From an uncultured Oscillospiraceae bacterium (GTDB lineage Bacteria > Bacillota > Clostridia > Oscillospirales > Oscillospiraceae), in the NCBI GenBank assembly GCA_910584395.1, contig CAJUAS010000032.1:1-7487 (forward strand): a stretch of 7,487 bases of DNA. The letters are read 5' to 3'. Under the pieces are notes generated by a model. The model made no database searches, was not told the DNA's origin, and saw nothing but the letters and a program-made list of their open reading frames with translations. The stretch's first letter is position 1. Each line of letters begins with the position of its first letter. The translations under genes were made by a program, and so were the position numbers. Below are positions 1 through 5,827 of the stretch, in pieces.

Positions 1-320
1 AGGCCTGCCGCAAGGCCGGTCCCGTGCTGCTGGAGCCCATCATGAAGGTGGACGTCATCGTTCCCGACGACTACCTGGGCAACGTCATCGGCGACCTGAA
101 CAGCCGCCGGGGCCAGATCCAGGGTCAGGAGAACCGCACCGGTGCCACTCAGGTGGACTGTCTGGTCCCGCTGGCCAATATGTTTGGCTACGCCACCGAC
201 CTGCGCTCCTCCACCCAGGGCCGCGGCCAGTACTCCATGGAGCCTCACAGCTATGTGGAGATCCCCAAGAGCATCGCCGACAAGATCATTGCCGAGCGGG
301 GCCGGAAGGACGACGGCTAA
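1..320 (+). CDS. fusA: Elongation factor G, C-terminal fragment (5' end outside window)
   Basis: EF-G is the GTPase that drives ribosomal translocation after peptide bond formation. Only the last ~105 residues are present. The frame is open from base 3, before the first internal start-like codon, so this is a gene cut by the window edge. The visible part covers the end of domain IV and all of domain V. Recognisable conserved stretches are VLLEPIMKVDV, GNVIGDLNSRRGQI, PLANMFGYATDLRS and TQGRGQYSMEPHSY, and it ends with the usual PKSIADKII followed by a charged tail. The GTPase domain lies upstream and cannot be checked. The next gene is tuf, 130 bp downstream on the same strand, which is the classic rpsL-rpsG-fusA-tuf order. 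The identification is secure. Confidence 0.97.
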   Translation, partial: ACRKAGPVLLEPIMKVDVIVPDDYLGNVIGDLNSRRGQIQGQENRTGATQVDCLVPLANMFGYATDLRSSTQGRGQYSMEPHSYVEIPKSIADKIIAERGRKDDG

Positions 321-344
321 AAGCAATTTTTTGGTTGCTTTTTT
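319..344 (+). terminator. Weak intrinsic terminator or attenuator after fusA
   Basis: A perfect 8-bp stem AAAAGCAA (319-326) / TTGCTTTT (335-342) with an 8-nt loop is followed by a T-tract ending at 344. It begins inside the fusA stop codon. The stem has only two G-C pairs, so termination is probably partial and some transcripts may run on into tuf. The 3' arm also supplies the -35 of the proposed tuf promoter. Confidence 0.55.
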
Positions 345-363
345 GTCCCAAATAAGATACAAT
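335..363 (+). promoter_or_regulatory. Probable tuf promoter
   Basis: TTGCTT (335-340) and TACAAT (358-363) are separated by 17 bp. The -10 matches the sigma-A consensus at 5 of 6 positions, the -35 at 3 of 6. The expected transcript start is near base 370, giving a leader of about 80 nt before tuf. A separate tuf promoter downstream of fusA fits the very high EF-Tu demand of the cell. Confidence 0.5.
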
Positions 364-373
364 AGCGTTACCC

Positions 374-399
374 GGCACGCCGCCTGTGAGGTGGGTGCC
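374..399 (+). other. Stable stem-loop in the tuf 5' leader
   Basis: GGCAC (374-378) plus CCGCC (380-384) pair with GGTGG (390-394) plus GTGCC (395-399). This gives ten base pairs including one G-U, with one bulged G at 379 and a 5-nt loop TGTGA. No T-tract follows, so it is not a terminator. It would sit within a few bases of the predicted 5' end of the tuf mRNA, a position typical of structures that protect mRNA from 5'-end decay. That role is inferred. Confidence 0.5.
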
Positions 400-450
400 A
401 CCACAATTCCGTAAGTGATGTAAAATCACAAATCATAAGGAGGAAACATC

Positions 451-1653
<1,203 letters not shown>

Positions 1654-1672
1654 TTCCCGGTCGCTGAAAATC

Positions 1673-1709
1673 AAAGTCCGCCAGCCAAACCACGGCTGGC
1701 GGACTTTTT
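1673..1709 (+). terminator. Strong intrinsic terminator of tuf
   Basis: A perfect 14-bp stem AAAGTCCGCCAGCC (1673-1686) / GGCTGGCGGACTTT (1694-1707) with a 7-nt loop ends in a T-tract at 1705-1709. It lies 19 bases after the tuf stop and separates tuf from the mscS-like gene. Confidence 0.92.
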
Positions 1710-1743
1710 ACAAAGAGATGTTCTCCGAAAGGAGGGAGTAGCC

Positions 1744-2592
1744 GTGCCCGTGGACGCTGCAGCGGGAGATACCGCGCAGGAGACGATCTCCGCGCTGGAG
1801 GGATTTTTCAGCAACCTGAGCCTGTGGAGCATCGCAAGGGTGCTGGCGCTGATCGTGGGCTGCGTGCTGGTGAGCCGCCTTTTGATGGCGGCGACGAACC
1901 GCTTTTTGAAGCGCAGCCGGCTGGACCGCAGCCTGCATACCGTCATTAAGTCACTGGTTCATATCCTGCTTGTCTTTGTCTCTATCCTCGTCGTGGCCGA
2001 CTCCGTCAACATTCCCGTTACCTCCCTTTTGGCGGTGCTGTCCATCGCCGGCTTGGCTCTCTCGCTGGCGGTTCAGGGGATCTTGAGCAATCTGGCGGGG
2101 GGCATGATGCTCCTGTGGGCCAAGCCTTTCCAAGTGGGGGACACCATCGAGGCCGACGGCACGGTGGGCAAGGTTCAGGACGTCACCTTGGTCTACACCA
2201 AGCTGCTCACCCCCGACAACCGGGTGGTCTACCTCACCAATAAGGCTGTGTCCGAGGCCAAGCTGTTGAACATTACCGGGGAGGAAACGAGAAGGGTGGA
2301 GCTGACCATCTCCGCGTCCTACGATTCCCCGGTGGAAAAGGTCAAGGCGACAATACTCGAGGTAATTGGACAGCATCCCAAGACCCTCGCCACCCCCGCG
2401 CCGCTGGCCCGGGTCGCCAACTTCGGCGCAAGCGCCATCGACTACCACGTCCGGGCATGGTGCGCCGCGGAGGACTACTGGGACGTGTTCTATGACCTCA
2501 ACGAGGGCATCAAGGCCGCCTTTGACAAGGCGGGCATTGAGATGACCTACGACCATTTGAACGTCCACATGGTGAGGGAAAAGAAGGATTAA
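1744..2592 (+). CDS. mscS: MscS-family small-conductance mechanosensitive channel
   Basis: Members of this family open under membrane tension to release solutes during osmotic downshock. The 282-residue protein is close to the length of E. coli MscS (286). Membrane segments are at about 28-50 (TM1), 68-88 (TM2) and 92-125 (TM3). The pore helix reads GLALSLAVQGILSNLAGG (103-120), closely matching MscS, with Leu104 and Leu108 at the positions of the seal leucines. The cytoplasmic beta domain starts at KPFQVGDTIEA (127-137), and the C-terminal alpha/beta domain includes ISASYDSPVEKV and DLNEGIKAAFDKAGIEM. The usual 'IPN' of the beta domain is here YLTN (163-166), and the C-terminal PYPQ-type motif is TYDH. 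The start is GTG at 1744, chosen because AAAGGAGGG (1728-1736) ends seven bases before it. No convincing promoter is visible in the 34 bp after the tuf terminator, so expression may rely on read-through. An unknown membrane protein follows 58 bp downstream. Confidence 0.9.
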   Translation: MPVDAAAGDTAQETISALEGFFSNLSLWSIARVLALIVGCVLVSRLLMAATNRFLKRSRLDRSLHTVIKSLVHILLVFVSILVVADSVNIPVTSLLAVLSIAGLALSLAVQGILSNLAGGMMLLWAKPFQVGDTIEADGTVGKVQDVTLVYTKLLTPDNRVVYLTNKAVSEAKLLNITGEETRRVELTISASYDSPVEKVKATILEVIGQHPKTLATPAPLARVANFGASAIDYHVRAWCAAEDYWDVFYDLNEGIKAAFDKAGIEMTYDHLNVHMVREKKD

Positions 2593-2650
2593 AAATCCAT
2601 TCCCAAACATAGGCTGTTCAAGAATCCAATTCAGAAAGGAAGTACTTATT

Positions 2651-3226
2651 ATGAACGAACGTTTTGCTGTGGCCGGAAAGGGCCTCTGGTTTCTGTTCCT
2701 GTCCGTGATCCTTGCGCTGGCTGCTGTTGTGGCGATGATCATCCCCATTATCGGCTGGGTGGCCGCGCCCTTTATGGTCATTGCGGGACTGGTGCTGGCG
2801 ATCTACGGCCCGTATGCCGCCCGCACCGCCCACCCCAACTTCCAGAATGCCTTCTATATCGCCCTTGTCTCGCTGGTGCTGGGCATTGTCTCCGCCTTTC
2901 TCCCTGATGAGGGGGTTCTGACGGGGCTGGTGAGCATCGTCTCCGACGTGTTGGGCTTCCTGTCCGCCTACTTCATTTGCACCGCCGCCGGTGCGCTGCT
3001 GGCGGAAAAGGGCGACACAGAGCAGGCGGTTCGCGCCGACCTCATTTGGAAGTTGGTGGGCGTTTGCAACGCGGTGTCCATCCTCTCCACCCTGACCGGC
3101 TGGGTGCCTGTTCTGGGCACGCTGGTGGGCATTGTGGGCGTAGTCGCCGGGATCGTGAGCGTGGTGGCGCTGGTCTTGGAGATCATCTTCTACTACAAGG
3201 CGTCCGCTTCCCTGAAGGCCGCGTAA
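2651..3226 (+). CDS. Uncharacterised multi-pass membrane protein
   Basis: I do not recognise this 191-residue protein. It is strongly hydrophobic, with membrane segments at about 12-31, 35-56, 67-84, 92-117 and 151-181, plus a weaker hydrophobic stretch at 135-148. The only sizeable charged loop is at 118-134 (AEKGDTEQAVRADLIWK). There is no cleavable signal peptide and no obvious catalytic motif. The first hairpin (PIIGW, 32-36) and the last (GWVPVLG, 150-156) are similar in style, possibly an old internal duplication. The ATG has AAAGGA (2635-2640) ten bases upstream. It lies 58 bp after the MscS-family gene with no terminator between, so the two are probably co-transcribed. A role linked to membrane tension or envelope stress is possible, but this rests on position alone. 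That it is a real gene is well supported by frame, start site and the terminator right after it. Confidence 0.82.
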   Translation: MNERFAVAGKGLWFLFLSVILALAAVVAMIIPIIGWVAAPFMVIAGLVLAIYGPYAARTAHPNFQNAFYIALVSLVLGIVSAFLPDEGVLTGLVSIVSDVLGFLSAYFICTAAGALLAEKGDTEQAVRADLIWKLVGVCNAVSILSTLTGWVPVLGTLVGIVGVVAGIVSVVALVLEIIFYYKASASLKAA

Positions 3227-3242
3227 GCTACGGTTACATTGC

Positions 3243-3283
3243 AAAAGCGGGACGGTGTAAAAACCGTCCTGCTTTTACTTTTT
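3243..3283. terminator. Bidirectional terminator between the membrane-protein gene and the CxxC mini-gene
   Basis: A 13-bp stem (3243-3255 / 3264-3276, one G-U pair) with an 8-nt loop is followed by TTTTACTTTTT on the plus strand. On the minus strand the same hairpin ends in TTTTGC. The stop codon of the minus-strand CxxC gene (3275-3277) lies in the end of this stem, so one hairpin can stop both convergent transcripts. Confidence 0.85.
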
Positions 3284-3490
3284 CAAACATTTGCGCCAGA
3301 GTGAGAGGATGAACTGTTTCAGAAGCAGACCCAGAGTTGCCAACAATGAACGCGGCCGTCGGACGACCACAATGTGTTTCCACTGCCCGCAGCCCTCGCA
3401 GAAATCCAAGTCATCAGACAGTACGAAGTCGGTTTTGTTGTAATGCCTGCCGTCCAATCTACTCAAACACTCCAAACAAAATTCCGCCAT
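3275..3490 (-). CDS. Small zinc-ribbon-like protein (two CxxC pairs) with hydrophobic basic tail
   Basis: This is a 71-residue protein. Two CxxC pairs, FCLEC (4-8) and FCEGCG (30-35), are 22 residues apart and are expected to bind one zinc ion. After the motif WKHIVVV (37-43), residues 48-65 are hydrophobic and end in a lysine/arginine-rich tail (WRKCLKK), suggesting membrane association. From memory, proteins starting MAEFC..C and containing 'LCEGCGEWK' occur widely in Clostridia, often as hypothetical genes near mobile elements; no function is known to me. The ATG at 3490 was chosen because AAGGGAGG lies six bases upstream and the family normally starts with MAEFC. The longer frame starting at 3529 would begin only about five bases after the predicted transcript start. 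The gene is divergent from an XRE regulator and has a consensus promoter overlapped by an inverted repeat. Confidence 0.8.
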   Translation of the reverse strand: MAEFCLECLSRLDGRHYNKTDFVLSDDLDFCEGCGQWKHIVVVRRPRSLLATLGLLLKQFILSLWRKCLKK

Positions 3491-3496
3491 GGGTGT

Positions 3497-3504
3497 CCTC
3501 CCTT
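3497..3504 (-). promoter_or_regulatory. Ribosome binding site fixing the start of the CxxC mini-gene
   Basis: On the minus strand AAGGGAGG is followed by six bases and then the ATG at 3490. The upstream in-frame ATG at 3529 has no such site. Confidence 0.75.
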
Positions 3505-3516
3505 CAATATAGTCAA

Positions 3517-3553
3517 TATTGCCTATCACACTACTACGCCATTATAGGCAATA
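3517..3553. repeat. Perfect 10-bp inverted repeat, candidate operator
   Basis: TATTGCCTAT (3517-3526) and ATAGGCAATA (3544-3553) are exact reverse complements separated by 17 bp, so their centres are 27 bp apart. The right arm overlaps the -10 and spacer of the minus-strand promoter; the left arm is just downstream of its start point and contains the possible -35 of the plus-strand gene. Nearby are a direct repeat TCAATAT (3504-3510 and 3513-3519) and the palindrome CAATATTG (3514-3521). Binding by the adjacent XRE protein is inferred. Confidence 0.6.
3519..3548 (+). promoter_or_regulatory. Possible weak promoter for the XRE gene
   Basis: TTGCCT (3519-3524, 4 of 6) and TATAGG (3543-3548, 4 of 6) are 18 bp apart. 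Both elements overlap arms of the inverted repeat, which would allow autoregulation. The match is modest and other start points are possible. Confidence 0.35.
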
Positions 3554-3568
3554 ATAGAGATATGTCAA
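3541..3568 (-). promoter_or_regulatory. Consensus sigma-A promoter for the CxxC mini-gene
   Basis: On the minus strand a perfect TTGACA (3568-3563) and a perfect TATAAT (3546-3541) are separated by 16 bp. The expected transcript start is near 3534, giving a leader of about 44 nt. A promoter this close to consensus is usually held down by a repressor, and an inverted repeat overlaps its -10 and spacer. Confidence 0.8.
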
Positions 3569-3573
3569 GGGGG
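3567..3573 (+). promoter_or_regulatory. Ribosome binding site fixing the start of the XRE gene
   Basis: AAGGGGG ends eight bases before the ATG at 3582. An in-frame GTG at 3573 overlaps this site itself and so is unlikely to be the start. Confidence 0.65.
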
Positions 3574-3581
3574 TGAGACGG

Positions 3582-3791
3582 ATGATATCATATGCGCCTT
3601 TGTGGGAGACCATGAAACGCAAAGGAGCGAGCACCTATACCCTGCAGGTGAAGGGGGCGATCAGCAGCTCCACGATACGCCGCCTCAAGGCGGGGGAGTC
3701 GGTCTCCACCAATACCATAGATGCGTTGTGCACACTTTTTAACTGTGATCTTTCTGATATTCTCCTCTATCTGCCGGAGGAGAAAAAGTGA
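3582..3791 (+). CDS. Minimal XRE/Cro-type helix-turn-helix regulator
   Basis: This is a 69-residue protein consisting almost only of a Cro/C1-type DNA-binding domain of the HTH_26 style. The family signature is clear: MISYAPLW at the N-terminus, helices around 20-37 (the recognition helix likely within SSSTIRRLKAG, 28-38), then VSTNTIDALCTLFNCDLSDIL (positions 41-61), ending with LPEEKK. There is no sensor, dimerisation or catalytic domain, so control must come from oligomerisation, a partner or simple autoregulation. The start at 3582 is set by the AAGGGGG site eight bases upstream. It is divergent from the CxxC mini-gene, and the shared 91-bp gap contains a perfect inverted repeat over promoter elements. 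It is followed within five bases by a strong terminator hairpin, so it is a single-gene transcript. Such small regulators are frequent on mobile elements, but no mobility gene is visible here. Confidence 0.9.
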   Translation: MISYAPLWETMKRKGASTYTLQVKGAISSSTIRRLKAGESVSTNTIDALCTLFNCDLSDILLYLPEEKK

Positions 3792-3795
3792 CACA

Positions 3796-3824
3796 AAAAG
3801 CCCGGGCCAACGGCCCGGGCTTTT
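3796..3824. terminator. Bidirectional terminator between the XRE gene and mtaB
   Basis: A perfect 13-bp stem AAAAGCCCGGGCC (3796-3808) / GGCCCGGGCTTTT (3812-3824) has a 3-nt loop. It gives TTTT on the plus strand and TTTTT on the minus strand, so it can end both convergent genes. The mtaB stop codon starts one base beyond it. Confidence 0.9.
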
Positions 3825-3825
3825 C

Positions 3826-5127
3826 TTATTCTACGATCTCTCCCAAAAGGCTTTCCCTGCCTATGCCGGTGATGCGTACCTGCCGCACCTGATTGTGGAG
3901 GTTTTCTCCCTTGGCGCGCACCGCCGCATAGTTGGGGGCGTGGCCCTGCCAGAGGCCGTCCTTCTCCTCCTCGAAGAGGACGGGGAAGGTTTTGCCCACC
4001 TGCCGCTGCCAATAGGAAAGCCGCAGCCCCTCCGCCACCTGCGCCGCAGCGGCGGCCCGGCGCTTCTTCTCTGCATGGAGAACTTGGCCGGGCAGCTTGT
4101 CCGCCGGTGTGCCGGGGCGGCGGGAGTAGGGGAAGATGTGGAGGGCGGAAAAGGCGCATTTCTCCACAAAAGCCAGACTTTTCTGAAAATCCTCCTCGGT
4201 TTCGCCGGGAAAGCCCACAATCAGGTCGGTGGTGATACCGGGGTCGTCGAAAGATTCCCGCAGCAGCTCCACCGAGCGGAAATACCGGGCGCTGTCGTAC
4301 TTGCGGTTCATGGCTTTCAGGGTTTTGTCGCACCCTGACTGGAGGGACAGGTGAAAGTGGGGGCACAAATTGGGCAGGGCGGCGGAGCGGCGGCAAAAGT
4401 CCTCGTCAATGGTGCGCGGCTCTAAGCTGCCCAGCCGCAGGCGCACATGGGGCGCGGCGCGGGAGAGGGCCTCCAGCAGGTCGATGAGGGTGGGCTTGCC
4501 GGGGAGGTCGAGACCCCAAGAGGAGATCTCGATGCCGTTGACCACCATCTCCAAAAATCCCTCCGCCGCCAGCTTTGCGGCCTGCGCCGCCGCCTTTTCC
4601 AGCGGCAGGGAGCGCACCGGGCCGCGAGCGTAGGGGATGATGCAGTAGGAGCAGAAGTTGCAGCACCCGTCCTCCACCTTCAAAAGCGCGCGGGTGCGCC
4701 CGGACAAACCTCCCGCAGGCAGCTCCTCAAATTCCCGCCGCTTCAGGGCGTTGTCCACATGGGTGATAATGCGGCCCTTCTCCTCTGCCAGAACTCCCTC
4801 CAGCGCGGCCCAGAAGCCGTTGCGGTCGCCTGTGCCGCAAACCAAGTCCGCCCCCAGCTCCTCCGCCGCGCCGGGGTGGGTCTGGGGAAAGCAGCCGCAC
4901 ACCGCCAACAACCCGTCGGGATGCTCCCGGCGCAGGCGGCGGATGAGCTGGCGGTTTTTCTGGTCGCTCACCGCCGTGACGGTGCAGGTGTTGACGATGT
5001 ACGCGTCCAAATGACCGGGGTCGTCCGCGCCGCAAAGCTCGTGTCCCCGTAACACCCCCGCCTGCTCCAACGCCTGAGATTCGTATTGATTCACCTTGCA
5101 TCCCAAGGTCAAAATGGCAAACCGCAT
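3826..5127 (-). CDS. mtaB: tRNA (N6-threonylcarbamoyladenosine(37)-C2)-methylthiotransferase
   Basis: MtaB converts t6A to ms2t6A at position 37 of ANN-decoding tRNAs, using S-adenosylmethionine and two [4Fe-4S] clusters. The 433-residue protein has the full three-domain layout. The N-terminal UPF0004 domain has cluster cysteines at Cys10 (LGCKVNQYE, typical of the MtaB subgroup), Cys48 (VNTCTVT) and Cys79 (VCGCF). The radical SAM core has CxxxCxxC at 155-162 within DGCCNFCSYCIIPYARG, followed by HLSLQSGCD and TDLIVGFPGETEEDF. A C-terminal TRAM domain occupies about 372-433. One extra cysteine (156) sits inside the radical SAM motif where Asn or Thr is usual. The start at 5127 is supported by the conserved MRFAILTLGC and an AAGGGG site eight bases upstream. 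The frame stays open further upstream, antisense to yfbR, but that part resembles nothing. It is transcribed away from yfbR and has a probable promoter of its own. Confidence 0.95.
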   Translation of the reverse strand: MRFAILTLGCKVNQYESQALEQAGVLRGHELCGADDPGHLDAYIVNTCTVTAVSDQKNRQLIRRLRREHPDGLLAVCGCFPQTHPGAAEELGADLVCGTGDRNGFWAALEGVLAEEKGRIITHVDNALKRREFEELPAGGLSGRTRALLKVEDGCCNFCSYCIIPYARGPVRSLPLEKAAAQAAKLAAEGFLEMVVNGIEISSWGLDLPGKPTLIDLLEALSRAAPHVRLRLGSLEPRTIDEDFCRRSAALPNLCPHFHLSLQSGCDKTLKAMNRKYDSARYFRSVELLRESFDDPGITTDLIVGFPGETEEDFQKSLAFVEKCAFSALHIFPYSRRPGTPADKLPGQVLHAEKKRRAAAAAQVAEGLRLSYWQRQVGKTFPVLFEEEKDGLWQGHAPNYAAVRAKGENLHNQVRQVRITGIGRESLLGEIVE

Positions 5128-5139
5128 GATAAAAACCCC

Positions 5140-5167
5140 TTGCACTTGCGCCAAAATTTGATATAAT
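5140..5167 (+). promoter_or_regulatory. Promoter of the yfbR-ACT-UPF0210 operon
   Basis: A perfect extended -10, TGATATAAT (5159-5167), has TTGCAC (5140-5145) 16 bp upstream as a weak -35. The expected transcript start is near 5174, about 50 nt before the yfbR start codon. The extended -10 can compensate for the poor -35. Confidence 0.75.
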
Positions 5168-5182
5168 GATAACTTAGGTTTT

Positions 5183-5211
5183 ATTGTACTAAAGAATCTG
5201 GAATTTTGCAA
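5183..5211 (-). promoter_or_regulatory. Probable mtaB promoter
   Basis: On the minus strand TTGCAA (5211-5206, 4 of 6) and TACAAT (5188-5183, 5 of 6) are separated by 17 bp. The expected start is near 5177, about 50 nt before the mtaB ATG. The initial transcribed regions of mtaB and of the divergent operon overlap each other's promoter. Confidence 0.5.
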
Positions 5212-5215
5212 GGAG
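5210..5215 (+). promoter_or_regulatory. Ribosome binding site selecting the TTG start of yfbR
   Basis: AAGGAG is followed by eight bases and then TTG at 5224. The other in-frame TTG, at 5206, lies upstream of this site and cannot use it. No in-frame ATG occurs before residue 9. Confidence 0.75.
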
Positions 5216-5223
5216 AGAGACCC

Positions 5224-5808
5224 TTGAGCTATCACTTTTTTGCCCTTATGTCCCGGATGCGCTACATCGGCCGCTGGGGGCTGATGCGAAGCGTGGAACA
5301 GGAGAATGTCAGCGAGCACTCCCACATGGTGGCGGTGCTGGCCCACGCGCTGGCGGTCATCGAAAACGAGAAGTTCGGCGGCGCGCTGGACGTGGGGGAG
5401 GTGACCGTCGCCGCCCTTTACCACGACGCACCGGAGATTTTGACCGGCGACCTGCCCACCCCGGTGAAGTACTTTAACCCGGAGATCAAAACCGCCTACA
5501 AGGCGGTGGAGCAGACCTCGGCGGAGCGGCTGTTGTCCCTTCTGCCCCAAGAGTTTCAGGACATTTACCGCCCCTACGTCAGCGAGACGTGCCCCCCCGA
5601 GGTGGAGCGGGTGGTGAAGGCCGCCGACAAGCTCTCGGCGTACATCAAGTGTGTAGAGGAGACCAAGGTGGGCAACCACGAGTTTGACGACGCCCTCAAG
5701 CAGGTGGGGGCGGCGCTGGAGGAAAATCCCCTGAAAAGTCTGCACTATTTCATGGAAAACTTCCTCCCCGCCTTTGGATTGACGTTGGATCAGCTGCAAA
5801 ATCATTGA
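5224..5808 (+). CDS. yfbR: HD-domain 5'-deoxynucleotidase (YfbR family)
   Basis: YfbR removes phosphate from deoxyribonucleoside 5'-monophosphates in a metal-dependent reaction, trimming dNMP pools. The 194-residue protein aligns along its whole length with E. coli YfbR (199 aa). HD-domain metal ligands are His32 (EHSHMVA), His67-Asp68 (YHDAPE) and Asp135 (KAADKLSAYIKC). Glu71 matches the catalytic glutamate, and Arg17-Trp18 match the substrate-selecting Arg-Trp pair. The segment LTGDLPTPVKYF (73-84) and the ending YFMENFLPAF are also family-typical. The start is a TTG at 5224, supported by the AAGGAG site and by the family start SYHFFA. A strong extended -10 promoter precedes it. A UPF0237 ACT gene begins 19 bp after the stop, so this is the first gene of a three-gene operon. 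A link between nucleotide clean-up and the two downstream genes is suggested only by position. Confidence 0.94.
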   Translation: MSYHFFALMSRMRYIGRWGLMRSVEQENVSEHSHMVAVLAHALAVIENEKFGGALDVGEVTVAALYHDAPEILTGDLPTPVKYFNPEIKTAYKAVEQTSAERLLSLLPQEFQDIYRPYVSETCPPEVERVVKAADKLSAYIKCVEETKVGNHEFDDALKQVGAALEENPLKSLHYFMENFLPAFGLTLDQLQNH

Positions 5809-5827
5809 CCCAAGGAGGTACATTGTT

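Noticed and set aside
364..450. Riboswitch or T-box in the tuf leader.
   Set aside because: Only one hairpin is present, with no T-box sequence, no alternative pairing and no terminator in the leader.
1951..3244. Long minus-strand frames opposite the mscS and membrane-protein genes.
   Set aside because: Low-complexity antisense shadows rich in H, Q, G and D, with no ribosome binding site or domain. The plus-strand proteins are coherent membrane proteins.
3491..3529. A 13-residue N-terminal extension of the CxxC protein starting at 3529.
   Set aside because: No binding site before it, and it would begin about five bases after the predicted transcript start. The ATG at 3490 has AAGGGAGG at good spacing and matches the expected MAEFC start.
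3582..3591. Palindrome ATGATATCAT at the XRE start codon as a possible extra operator.
   Set aside because: It results directly from codons for Met-Ile-Ser-Tyr, the usual start of this family, so there is no independent reason to call it regulatory.
3721..5052. Plus-strand frames across mtaB.
   Set aside because: Antisense shadows of a clearly recognisable radical SAM protein in GC-rich DNA.
5168..5223. Riboswitch in the yfbR leader.
   Set aside because: About 50 nt, AT-rich, with no stable hairpin visible to me.
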